7,927 nt of DNA, from positions 1 through 7,927 of the forward strand of contig JASLDQ010000247.1 in the NCBI GenBank assembly GCA_030151505.1. The letters are read 5' to 3'. This document shows, piece after piece, positions 1 through 6,065 of the stretch (the stretch's first letter is position 1; each line of letters opens with the position of its first letter). The notes beneath the pieces were generated by a model, which was not told where the DNA came from, did no database searches, and was given only the letters and a program-made list of their open reading frames with translations. Source of the DNA: Chromobacteriaceae bacterium. GTDB lineage: Bacteria; Pseudomonadota; Gammaproteobacteria; Burkholderiales; Aquaspirillaceae. The translations under genes were made by a program, and so were the position numbers.

Positions 1-351
1 CTCGATGCCCGCCTGTCCGGTCGCGAAGCTCCGGCCGACGTACAGGCGACGCTGGCCGAACTCACTGCCGTCAGTGCCGCCGACGCCATCCTGGGCTGTG
101 CACCACAGGCCGCGGCGGTCTATGTCTGCGGCGGCGGCGCCCGCAACCGCCACCTGATGCACAGGCTGGCGAACCGTCTGCCCGGCGTTGCCGTGGCCGC
201 TACCGACGCGCTGGGCGTGCCGGCGCAGCAGGTCGAGGCGCTGGCTTTCGCCTGGCTGGCGCGCGCCTGTCTCCGGGGCGAGCCCGGCAATCTACCCACG
301 GTGACCGGGGCAACCGGCCACCGGATACTCGGCGCCATCTATCCCGTTTGA
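1..351 (+). CDS. anmK: Anhydro-N-acetylmuramic acid kinase, C-terminal part (5' end outside window)
   Basis: AnmK phosphorylates and opens 1,6-anhydro-MurNAc to MurNAc-6-phosphate in the cytoplasm, feeding peptidoglycan recycling. The frame is open from base 1 and gives 116 residues before TGA at 349-351; family members are usually about 365-380 aa, so roughly the last third is present. Recognisable family motifs, in order, are [14 protein letters not shown] (glycine-rich ATP-binding segment of the sugar kinase fold), a [20 protein letters not shown] stretch, and the C-terminal [20 protein letters not shown]. These match the E. coli AnmK C-terminus closely from memory. No terminator with a T-tract follows, and the next gene starts 109 bp downstream on the same strand. 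The identity is firm; only the upstream part cannot be seen. Confidence 0.93.
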   Translation, partial: LDARLSGREAPADVQATLAELTAVSAADAILGCAPQAAAVYVCGGGARNRHLMHRLANRLPGVAVAATDALGVPAQQVEALAFAWLARACLRGEPGNLPTVTGATGHRILGAIYPV

Positions 352-366
352 TGCAAGAGCCCGCCC

Positions 367-402
367 GCCGGTTTGCGCCGCCGCATCCATGCGCTGACCG
401 GC
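367..402. repeat. Short GC-rich inverted repeat between anmK and ftsK
   Basis: GCCGGT (367-372) pairs with ACCGGC (397-402), and inside it GCGC (375-378) pairs with GCGC (391-394), leaving a 12-nt loop. No T-run follows, so it is not a normal intrinsic terminator. It sits just upstream of the putative ftsK -10 box. It may be a weak 3'-end structure of the anmK transcript or chance in GC-rich DNA. Confidence 0.3.
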
Positions 403-433
403 TTGCGGCATTGCACAAACGCTCGCTTATAAT
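403..433 (+). promoter_or_regulatory. Candidate sigma70 promoter for ftsK
   Basis: A perfect TATAAT lies at 428-433, rare in this GC-rich sequence, with the ftsK ATG 27 bp further on. The only plausible -35 at near-normal spacing is TTGCGG (403-408, 3 of 6 matches) with a 19-bp spacer; TTGCAC at 411-416 is too close. Transcription would start near 440, giving a leader of about 20 nt. The strength rests on the -10 box alone. Confidence 0.45.
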
Positions 434-460
434 CCCCCGGTTATCTCACTCAGACGCAAT

Positions 461-2818
461 ATGCGATTTCTCAAACGCAAGGCCGTAGTCAAGAACTCGT
501 CGACGCCGCTCCCGCCGCAACTGGCCTCCCTGCTGGACGAAGCGTGGTGGCTTGCGCTGGTGGTGTGCGGCGTCTATCTGGTGCTGATCCTCGCCAGCTA
601 TTCCGCAAGCGATCCGTCCTGGTCGCACAGCAGCGGCGCCGACACGGCCGTGCGCAACTGGGGCGGCCAGTTCGGCGCCTACCTGTCCGACCTGCTGCTG
701 TACGTATTCGGCTTGTCAGCCTGGTGGCTGGTGCTGTTCTTCTGCATGACCATCATGTGGGGCTACAAGAAGATCAACCGGGTCGCCTTGAACATGAACG
801 CGATGACCATCGCCGCCCTCAGCGGCTTCTGGCTGATGCTGGTCGCCTCCTGCGGGTTCGAGGCCATCCGCCTGTACAGTCTGCCGATCGACCTGCCGCT
901 GGCGCCCGGCGGCCTCCTGGGGCGCTTTGTCGGCCACGGGCTGGAGTCGCTGATCGGCTTTGCCGGCGCCACGATGCTGCTGCTGCTGGCGATGGCCGTC
1001 GGCATCTCGCTGTTCACCGGCCTGTCATGGCTGGACGTGATGGAGCGGCTGGGCGGCTGGCTGGAAGACAACGCCGTCCGCGGCTGGAACGCCCTGCAGG
1101 CGCGGCGCGACCGCCAGATCGGCAAGCAGGTGGCGGAACGGCGCGAAGCCGTGCTGAAGGAAGAAAAGAAAAAGGCGGAGGACCGCCCGCCGGTGCGGAT
1201 CGAGCCGCCGTTGCTGGACATTCCGCTGTCGCCCAAGGTGGTCAAGCAGGAAGAAAAACTGAAGCAGCCGGTGCAGCACACCCTGTTCGAGCCTCCCAAA
1301 GCCAGCGGGGCCGATCCGCTGCCGGCGATCTCGCTGCTGGAACCGGCCTCGGTGGCGGCCGAAGTGGTCAGCCCGGAAACCATCGAGTTCACCTCGCGCC
1401 TGATCGAACGCAAGCTGGCCGACTTCGGGGTGGAAGTGAAGGTGGTGGCGGCCTATCCGGGCCCGGTCATCACCCGCTACGAAATCGAGCCGGCCGTTGG
1501 CGTGAAGGGCGCGCAGATCGTCAACCTGATGAAGGACCTTTCCCGCGCCCTCAGCCTCGTCAGCATCCGCGTGGTCGAGACCATCCCCGGCAAGACCTAT
1601 ATGGGGCTGGAGCTGCCCAACCCGAAGCGCCAGATCGTGCGCCTGTCCGAGATCATCGGCTCGGACCCGTACCAGAAGGCGCCGGGCAAGCTGACGGTGG
1701 CGATGGGCAAGGACATTGCAGGCAAGCCGGTGGTGGCCGACCTGGCCAAGATGCCGCACGTACTGGTGGCCGGCACGACCGGCTCGGGCAAGTCGGTGGC
1801 GATCAACGCGATGATCCTGAGCCTCTTGTACCGCGCCACGCCCGAGGACGTGCGCCTGATCATGGTCGACCCGAAGATGCTGGAAATGTCGGTGTACGAA
1901 GGCATTCCGCACCTCCTGGCCCCGGTGGTCACCGACATGAAGCACGCGGCCAACGCGCTCAACTGGTGTGTGGCCGAGATGGAAAAGCGCTACCGGTTGA
2001 TGTCCAAGCTCGGCGTGCGCAATCTGGCCGGCTACAACCAGAAGATCCGCGAGGCGGAGAAGGCCGGCGAGAAGATTCCCAACCCGTTCAGCCTGACGCC
2101 GGACGCGCCCGAGCCGCTGGAAACCCTGCCGCTGATCGTGGTGCTGATCGACGAGCTGGCCGACCTGATGATGGTGGCCGGCAAGAAGATCGAAGAGTTG
2201 ATCGCCCGGCTGGCACAGAAGGCCCGCGCCGCCGGTATCCACCTCATCCTCGCCACCCAGCGGCCGTCGGTGGACGTGATCACCGGCCTGATCAAGGCCA
2301 ACATCCCGACCCGCGTCGCCTTCCAGGTGTCGAGCAAGATCGACAGCCGCACCATCCTCGACCAGATGGGGGCGGAAGCCCTGCTGGGCATGGGCGACAT
2401 GCTCTACCTGCCGCCGGGCAGCGGCTATCCGCAGCGCGTGCATGGTGCTTTCGTCGCCGACGACGAGGTCCACCACGTGGTCGAATACCTCAAGAGCACC
2501 GGCGAGCCGGATTACATCGAAGGCATCCTGACCGGCGAGGCCGCCAGCGACACCGCCAACGCGGTCGGCGGCGACATCCCGGGCTTCGAGGCCGGTGGCG
2601 GCGACGGCGGCGGCGAATCCGACGCGCTGTACGACGAAGCCGTGTCCATCGTGCTGAAAACGCGCAAGGCGTCGATCTCGTCGGTACAGCGCCACCTGCG
2701 CATCGGCTACAACCGCGCCGCCCGCCTGATCGAAGAGATGGAAAAGGCCGGGCTGGTGTCGCCGGCCGAAACCAACGGCAACCGCACGGTGCTGGCGCCG
2801 TCGCGGGAAGAAACGTAA
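461..2818 (+). CDS. ftsK: DNA translocase FtsK (785 aa, short-linker form)
   Basis: FtsK is the septum-anchored, ATP-driven DNA pump that clears chromosome termini from the closing septum and activates XerCD recombination at dif. The N-terminus has four hydrophobic segments, at about residues 29-47, 78-100, 115-134 and 164-187. A charged linker at about 195-300 includes a Lys/Glu-rich stretch near 225-240. The alpha/beta motor follows: a [19 protein letters not shown] segment at 332-350, Walker A GTTGSGKS at 438-445, Walker [10 protein letters not shown] at about 560-568 with D564/E565, and an ATQRPS motif from 598. The winged-helix gamma domain spans about 721-785 with RIGYNRAAR at 747-755, the part that reads polar KOPS sites. 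The linker is far shorter than in E. coli FtsK (1329 aa) but normal for many betaproteobacteria. The ATG at 461 is preferred because it precedes TM1 with a typical short cytoplasmic lead; no strong Shine-Dalgarno is visible. Confidence 0.96.
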   Translation: MRFLKRKAVVKNSSTPLPPQLASLLDEAWWLALVVCGVYLVLILASYSASDPSWSHSSGADTAVRNWGGQFGAYLSDLLLYVFGLSAWWLVLFFCMTIMWGYKKINRVALNMNAMTIAALSGFWLMLVASCGFEAIRLYSLPIDLPLAPGGLLGRFVGHGLESLIGFAGATMLLLLAMAVGISLFTGLSWLDVMERLGGWLEDNAVRGWNALQARRDRQIGKQVAERREAVLKEEKKKAEDRPPVRIEPPLLDIPLSPKVVKQEEKLKQPVQHTLFEPPKASGADPLPAISLLEPASVAAEVVSPETIEFTSRLIERKLADFGVEVKVVAAYPGPVITRYEIEPAVGVKGAQIVNLMKDLSRALSLVSIRVVETIPGKTYMGLELPNPKRQIVRLSEIIGSDPYQKAPGKLTVAMGKDIAGKPVVADLAKMPHVLVAGTTGSGKSVAINAMILSLLYRATPEDVRLIMVDPKMLEMSVYEGIPHLLAPVVTDMKHAANALNWCVAEMEKRYRLMSKLGVRNLAGYNQKIREAEKAGEKIPNPFSLTPDAPEPLETLPLIVVLIDELADLMMVAGKKIEELIARLAQKARAAGIHLILATQRPSVDVITGLIKANIPTRVAFQVSSKIDSRTILDQMGAEALLGMGDMLYLPPGSGYPQRVHGAFVADDEVHHVVEYLKSTGEPDYIEGILTGEAASDTANAVGGDIPGFEAGGGDGGGESDALYDEAVSIVLKTRKASISSVQRHLRIGYNRAARLIEEMEKAGLVSPAETNGNRTVLAPSREET

Positions 2819-2996
2819 ACCCAGAATCCGTCGCCGCGCTTTCCTCCGGCCAAGGCGCCGGATGGGAGGAGCAGCGTGCCCGCAGCCACCCGTGAGCGCC
2901 GCCGACCTGATGGGACGCACCACCACCCCGAAGCCGGTAGACCGAAGGGGGCACAAGGGTTACCCGCAAGCGCCCCGGGGCACGCCACATCCCGGG

Positions 2997-3057
2997 CCGG
3001 AGGTTTCCCTTGCCCACTTCCTCCGGGGCAGGAAAGCCAGTCCGGCTCGCCCCGGAC
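2997..3057. repeat. Overlapping inverted-repeat cluster
   Basis: A 7-bp perfect stem (2997-3003 with 3020-3026, 16-nt loop) overlaps an 8-bp perfect stem (3022-3029 with 3049-3056, 19-nt loop). The second encloses a smaller AGCC/GGCT pair (3035-3038, 3044-3047) and competes with GTCCGG/CCGGAC (3040-3045, 3052-3057). The two large stems share bases 3022-3026, so they are mutually exclusive folds. Confidence 0.5.
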
Positions 3058-3072
3058 GGATGCCCCCCTAGC

Positions 3073-3090
3073 ATACAACCGTGATACAAC
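3073..3090 (+). repeat. Two ATACAAC direct repeats one helical turn apart, upstream of hemH
   Basis: ATACAAC occurs at 3073-3079 and again at 3084-3090, start to start 11 bp, in the only AT-richer patch before hemH. The spacing would place both copies on the same face of the helix, as expected for a dimeric regulator site, but a 7-mer repeat may also be chance. TACAAC could serve as a weak -10 element. Confidence 0.25.
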
Positions 3091-3126
3091 ACACCCGCCC
3101 ATAACACCGAACATCCGCCTGAGCCC

Positions 3127-4212
3127 ATGTCCGACTTCCTGCCCGAACCGTCTTTCCGCCACGACAGCACACCCAAGACCGGCATCCTGCTTGTCAATCT
3201 GGGTACGCCGGCCGCCCCCACCGCCAAGGCGCTGCGCCCCTACCTCAAGCAGTTCCTGTCCGACCGCCGCGTGGTGGAGATTCCCCGCGCGATCTGGTGG
3301 CCGATCCTCCACGGCATCATCCTCACGCTTCGCCCCAGGGCTTCGGCCGAGAAATATGCCGCCATCTGGCACAAGGACGGCTCGCCGCTGGCGGTCTACA
3401 CCCGCAAGCAGGCCGTGCTGCTGAAAGGCTGGCTGGGCGAGCAGGGGCGCAAGGATCTGATCGTGGACTGGGCCATGCGCTACGGTGAGCCCTCGATCGA
3501 CAACGCCATCCGGGACATGCGCGCGCGCGGCGTGGAGCGCCTGCTGGTCGTGCCGCTCTACCCGCAGTTCTCGGCGGCCACCACAGCCACGGTGTACGAC
3601 GACGTGTTCCGCACGCTGCTGAAGCTGCGCAATCCGCCCGAGCTGCGCCTGATCAAGCACTACCACGACGACCCCGCCTATATCGCCGCGCTGGCGTCGC
3701 AAGTGCGCGGCCACTGGCGCCAGCACGGCCGGCCGGACAAGCTGGTGCTGAGCTTCCACGGCATGCCGCGCCGCTCGCTCGATCTGGGCGACCCGTACCA
3801 CTGCGAATGCCTCAAGACCGCCCGCTTGCTGGCCGAAGCGCTGGAACTGGGCAAAGACCAATGGGAGGTCGCCTTCCAGTCGCGGTTCGGCAAGGCGGAA
3901 TGGCTCAAGCCCTACGCGGCCGAAACCTTCGTCCGACTCGGGCGGGAGAAGACCGGCCGGCTGGACGTGTTCTGCCCCGGCTTCGTGTCCGATTGCGTGG
4001 AAACGCTGGAAGAAATGGCGCTGGAAGGCAAGCAGCTGTTTCTGGGCGCAGGCGGAGGCGAGTTCCGCTTCATCCCGTGTCTCAACGATGCGCCGGACTG
4101 GATCGCGACACTGGGCGGTCTGGTCCAGACGCACCTGCAAGGCTGGCCGGAACCCGTCGGCGACGGTCCCCGTCAGCTGGAACGCGCCAAGGCAGCGGGT
4201 GCGACCAAATAA
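3127..4212 (+). CDS. hemH: Ferrochelatase (protoheme ferro-lyase)
   Basis: HemH inserts Fe2+ into protoporphyrin IX, the last step of protoheme synthesis, as a cytoplasmic or membrane-peripheral enzyme. The product is 361 aa, normal to slightly long for proteobacterial HemH. It opens with the family signature GILLVNLGTP (residues 19-28). The catalytic His is H211 in LSFHGMPRRS, and the acidic partner is E292 in CPGFVSDCVETLEE (283-296). Other conserved parts are VVPLYPQFSAATTA (141-154), FQSRFGKAEWLKPY (250-263) and the C-terminal FIPCLNDAPDW. Three Cys lie near the His or late in the chain (C226, C228, C318), but I see no clear [2Fe-2S] ligand set, so cluster binding is not claimed. No strong Shine-Dalgarno precedes the ATG at 3127; the start is chosen because the conserved LVNLGTP begins about 20 residues in, as in homologs. 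The gene ends at its own terminator. Confidence 0.96.
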   Translation: MSDFLPEPSFRHDSTPKTGILLVNLGTPAAPTAKALRPYLKQFLSDRRVVEIPRAIWWPILHGIILTLRPRASAEKYAAIWHKDGSPLAVYTRKQAVLLKGWLGEQGRKDLIVDWAMRYGEPSIDNAIRDMRARGVERLLVVPLYPQFSAATTATVYDDVFRTLLKLRNPPELRLIKHYHDDPAYIAALASQVRGHWRQHGRPDKLVLSFHGMPRRSLDLGDPYHCECLKTARLLAEALELGKDQWEVAFQSRFGKAEWLKPYAAETFVRLGREKTGRLDVFCPGFVSDCVETLEEMALEGKQLFLGAGGGEFRFIPCLNDAPDWIATLGGLVQTHLQGWPEPVGDGPRQLERAKAAGATK

Positions 4213-4228
4213 AGCTTCAAGGGCAGAC

Positions 4229-4265
4229 AAATACGCCAGACATTTCCGTGTCTGGCGTATTTTTT
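4229..4265 (+). terminator. Intrinsic terminator of hemH
   Basis: AAATACGCCAGACA (4229-4242) pairs perfectly with TGTCTGGCGTATTT (4249-4262) across a 6-nt loop, and the T-run extends to 4265. It begins 16 bp after the hemH stop. The 14-bp stem with A- and T-rich flanks could also work on the minus strand, but no minus-strand gene needs it. Confidence 0.93.
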
Positions 4266-4290
4266 GACAAGAAAGTCTCGTGCCGGTCTG

Positions 4291-4400
4291 CAAACGGATA
4301 TTTAGCCGTGCAATTTTTGCCGGACCGGCCGGAATCCCCCGAAAAGCCATCCGATACCCCCTGTTTTTGACATAAACCCCTTCAAACGGGATACTTAGCC
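4291..4400 (+). repeat. Duplicated 17/18-bp motif in the promoter region
   Basis: CAAACGGATATTTAGCC (4291-4307) and CAAACGGGATACTTAGCC (4383-4400) differ by one inserted G and one T/C change. Each is preceded by TTTTTGACA, ending 21 bp before the first copy (4261-4269) and 10 bp before the second (4364-4372). The second copy contains the GATACT -10 box; the first is too far from its TTGACA to form a normal promoter. It may be an operator pair or a remnant of promoter duplication. Confidence 0.5.
4367..4395 (+). promoter_or_regulatory. sigma70 promoter for the first LIV-binding lipoprotein gene
   Basis: A perfect -35 TTGACA (4367-4372), a 17-bp spacer and -10 GATACT (4390-4395, 4 of 6 matches). 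Transcription should start near 4402, leaving an untranslated leader of about 250 nt before the ATG at 4652. Confidence 0.7.
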
Positions 4401-4433
4401 CCATACAAGGCCGGTCATCCCTACACACATAAG

Positions 4434-4469
4434 GATGATGCACCGGCGCCGGCCACCCCCGGCGTCATC
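4434..4469 (+). promoter_or_regulatory. Stem-loop in the long 5' leader
   Basis: GATGA (4434-4438) pairs with TCATC (4465-4469). The stem continues through a T-G wobble (4439/4464) and a G-C pair (4440/4463), then CCGG (4443-4446) with CCGG (4459-4462) after a 2-nt bulge. No T-tract follows, so it is not a terminator. It lies about 30 nt after the predicted transcription start, and a role in mRNA stability or leader regulation is only inference. Confidence 0.4.
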
Positions 4470-4638
4470 GTGAACGGGCTCCCTACCCTTGCCCCGTCGC
4501 CCGACAGGCCGAACTGATTTTGATCCAGCCGGCAATCATCCCGCCAGCCCAAGAATCCGGACTTTCCACTCGGCGTCCTGCGCGTCGCATGACTGCGCGC
4601 CCGGGCGGGTCCGTCGTCTCAATTCATGTTTTTGCAGT

Positions 4639-4644
4639 AGGGAG
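4639..4644 (+). promoter_or_regulatory. Ribosome binding site that fixes the start at 4652
   Basis: AGGGAG (4639-4644) lies 7 nt before ATG 4652. It decides against the upstream in-frame ATG at 4520, which would put 44 non-hydrophobic residues in front of the signal peptide. Confidence 0.75.
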
Positions 4645-4651
4645 TTCCAGC

Positions 4652-5851
4652 ATGCAAACCCGTCGCATCCTTCTTGCGTCCGCCGTCGCGGTCGCCCTTG
4701 CCGCCTGCGGCCAGAAAGCCGAACAATCCACCGCCGCTGCGCCCGCCGCCCAGGATGAAGTCGTGGTCAAGATCGGCCACGCCGCGCCGCTGTCGGGCCC
4801 GATCGGCCACATCGGCAAGGACACCGAATACGGCGCCCAGATCGCGCTGGACGAAGTCAATGCCGAAGGCGTGACCATCGGCGGCAAGAAGATCAAGTTC
4901 GAACTGGTGTCGGAAGACGACCAGGGCGACCCGAAAGCCGCCACCCAGGTCGCCCAGCGCTTCGTCGACCAGAACGTCGCCGGCGTCGTCGGCCACCTGA
5001 CCTCCGGCCCGACCGTGACCGCGTCCAAGATCTACGCCGACGCCGGCATCCCGCAGGTGTCGCCGTCGGCCACCAACCCGACCTACACCGCGCAGGGCTA
5101 CAAGACGGCCTTCCGCGTCATCGCCGACGATGCCCAGCAAGGCAAGGCGCTGGCCGACTACGCCGTGCAGAAGCTGAACGCCAAGAAAATCGCGATCATC
5201 GACGACCGCACCGCTTACGGCCAGGGTCTGGCCGACCAGTTCGAGCAGGCCGCCAAGGCCGCCGGCGCGGAAGTGGTCAAGCGCGAATTCACCAACGACA
5301 AGGCTACCGACTTCTCGGCCATCCTGACCTCGATCAAGGGCGCGGCGCCGGATCTGGTGTTCTACGGCGGCATGGACGCCCAGGCCGGCCCGATGGCCAA
5401 GCAGATGGGCAAGCTCGGCCTGAAGGCCCGCCTGATGGGCGGCGACGGCCTGCAGACTCCGGTGTTCCTGCAGCTGGCCGGCGAAGCCGCCGAAGGCCAG
5501 TTCGCCTCGCAGGCCGGTGCGCCGCGCGACAAACTGCCGGGCTACGCCAGCTTCTCGGAAAAGCTCAAGGCCAAGTTCAACACCGAAGTCCAGCTCTACG
5601 CCCCGTACGCCTACGACGCAGCCAAGCTGCTGGTGGCCGCGATGAAGCGCGCCGATTCGACCAGCCCGGCCAAGTACCTGCCGGAAGTCGGCAAGACCGA
5701 TTTCGACGGCGCGACCGGCAAGATCAAGTTTGACGAAAAGGGCAACCGCGTGAACCCGGCCGTGACCATCTACCAGGCCAAGGGCGGAAAATGGGAAGTC
5801 GTCGACGTGGTCGGCGGCGGTGCAGATACCGCTCCGCAACAGGGCAAATAA
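4652..5851 (+). CDS. Branched-chain amino acid-type ABC transporter substrate-binding lipoprotein (copy 1, LivJ/LivK family)
   Basis: Predicted extracytoplasmic solute receptor of a hydrophobic amino acid uptake (HAAT/LIV) ABC transporter. The 399-aa product starts with a lipoprotein signal: MQTRR, a hydrophobic core, then lipobox L-A-A-C with Cys19 as the lipidated residue. A low-complexity Ala/Gln tether (about 20-35) follows. The periplasmic binding fold begins at about residue 38 with IGHAAPLSGPIGHIGKD. Family motifs are SEDDQGDPKAATQVAQ (87-102), GHLTSG (114-119) with SPSATNP (137-143) around the expected ligand cleft, and DDRTAYGQG (184-192). The hinge and second-lobe segment VFYGGMDAQ lies at 236-244 and GGDG at 263-266. 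The ligand cannot be told from sequence: leucine, isoleucine and valine are the default, but related receptors bind other amino acids or amides. A Lys/Asp-poor C-terminal tail (388-399) follows the last strand. No permease or ATPase gene is adjacent, so membrane partners must be encoded elsewhere. Confidence 0.9.
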   Translation: MQTRRILLASAVAVALAACGQKAEQSTAAAPAAQDEVVVKIGHAAPLSGPIGHIGKDTEYGAQIALDEVNAEGVTIGGKKIKFELVSEDDQGDPKAATQVAQRFVDQNVAGVVGHLTSGPTVTASKIYADAGIPQVSPSATNPTYTAQGYKTAFRVIADDAQQGKALADYAVQKLNAKKIAIIDDRTAYGQGLADQFEQAAKAAGAEVVKREFTNDKATDFSAILTSIKGAAPDLVFYGGMDAQAGPMAKQMGKLGLKARLMGGDGLQTPVFLQLAGEAAEGQFASQAGAPRDKLPGYASFSEKLKAKFNTEVQLYAPYAYDAAKLLVAAMKRADSTSPAKYLPEVGKTDFDGATGKIKFDEKGNRVNPAVTIYQAKGGKWEVVDVVGGGADTAPQQGK

Positions 5852-5889
5852 CGATAATTGCCTGTCGCAAAAAGACAATTTTTTTCCGG

Positions 5890-5918
5890 AACGGCACCCT
5901 CGCGGTGCCGTTTTTTTT
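5890..5918 (+). terminator. Intrinsic terminator of binding-protein copy 1
   Basis: AACGGCACC (5890-5898) pairs with GGTGCCGTT (5904-5912) across a CTCGC loop, with eight T at 5911-5918. A weaker TGTC/GACA stem followed by seven T lies just upstream (about 5864-5885) and may assist. It separates the two paralogs into distinct transcripts. Confidence 0.92.
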
Positions 5919-5955
5919 GGCCCCAAAACGGCTGAAAAACCTTTGCAGATGCGCG

Positions 5956-5984
5956 TTGACATGCCCAAATGCCATAACCATAAT
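5956..5984 (+). promoter_or_regulatory. Strong sigma70 promoter for binding-protein copy 2
   Basis: Perfect -35 TTGACA (5956-5961), 17-bp spacer, and -10 CATAAT (5979-5984, 5 of 6). Transcription should start near 5991, giving a leader of about 75 nt. This is the closest match to consensus in the window and suggests high basal expression. Confidence 0.82.
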
Positions 5985-6052
5985 CAACCGGCCGTTCGGA
6001 TTTTGAACACCCGTTTCAGCACAAAACCCTATTTGCACCATTTGCAAACGAC

Positions 6053-6057
6053 GAGGA
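6053..6057 (+). promoter_or_regulatory. Ribosome binding site that fixes the start at 6066
   Basis: GAGGA (6053-6057) lies 8 nt before ATG 6066. The open frame continues upstream to 5820, overlapping the end of copy 1, the terminator and the promoter, so the longer version is not used. Only the 6066 start puts the signal peptide at the N-terminus. Confidence 0.85.
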
Positions 6058-6065
6058 AACACCAG

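Larger units (their letters stand above)
2819..3126. other. 308-bp ftsK-hemH intergenic region, dense in inverted repeats
   Basis: No convincing gene is present; the open frames here are low-complexity and shadow-like on both strands. The region carries several perfect GC-rich inverted repeats: TCCGGC/GCCGGA (2845-2850, 2857-2862), the palindrome GCCCCGGGGC (2972-2981), CCGGAGG/CCTCCGG (2997-3003, 3020-3026), TCCGGGGC/GCCCCGGA (3022-3029, 3049-3056) and GTCCGG/CCGGAC (3040-3045, 3052-3057). None has a T-tract, so an intrinsic terminator for ftsK is not evident. The dense structure suggests a dispersed intergenic repeat or a structured RNA. The AT-richer end (3070-3110) before hemH may hold its promoter, but no good -35/-10 pair is visible. 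Confidence 0.55.
4213..4651. other. 439-bp region between hemH and the first binding-protein gene
   Basis: After the hemH terminator this stretch holds no convincing gene. An in-frame extension of the downstream ORF to an ATG at 4520 and an overlapping frame from 4489 lack plausible protein character. It contains a duplicated CAAACGG(G)ATAYTTAGCC motif, a good sigma70 promoter at 4367-4395, and then a long leader of about 250 nt with a stem-loop at 4434-4469. The leader from 4470 to 4640 shows nothing else that I can name. Confidence 0.6.

Noticed and set aside
2845..2862. Intrinsic terminator for ftsK
   Set aside because: The 6-bp TCCGGC/GCCGGA stem is followed by TGGGAGGA, with no T-tract.
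544..2895. 783-aa plus-strand open frame overlapping ftsK
   Set aside because: Arg/Gly/Pro-rich out-of-frame reading of a high-GC gene with no recognisable domain.
1025..2956. 643-aa minus-strand open frame opposite ftsK
   Set aside because: His/Arg/Asp-rich antisense shadow typical of GC-rich coding DNA; no family motif.
4264..4302. An extra promoter from TTGACA at 4264-4269
   Set aside because: At 17 bp the -10 position reads TCTGCA, and the better GATATT is 27 bp away. The TTGACA also overlaps the hemH terminator T-run.
2707..4443. 578-aa minus-strand open frame opposite hemH
   Set aside because: Antisense shadow running across hemH and both flanks, with no motif or initiation signal.
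4520..4651. N-terminal extension of the first binding protein from an ATG at 4520
   Set aside because: It would put 44 Pro/Arg-rich residues ahead of a clear lipoprotein signal peptide. A good ribosome binding site (4639-4644) supports 4652.
5820..6065. N-terminal extension of the second binding protein back into the first gene
   Set aside because: It crosses a strong terminator and the promoter, and buries the signal peptide. GAGGA at 6053 supports the start at 6066.
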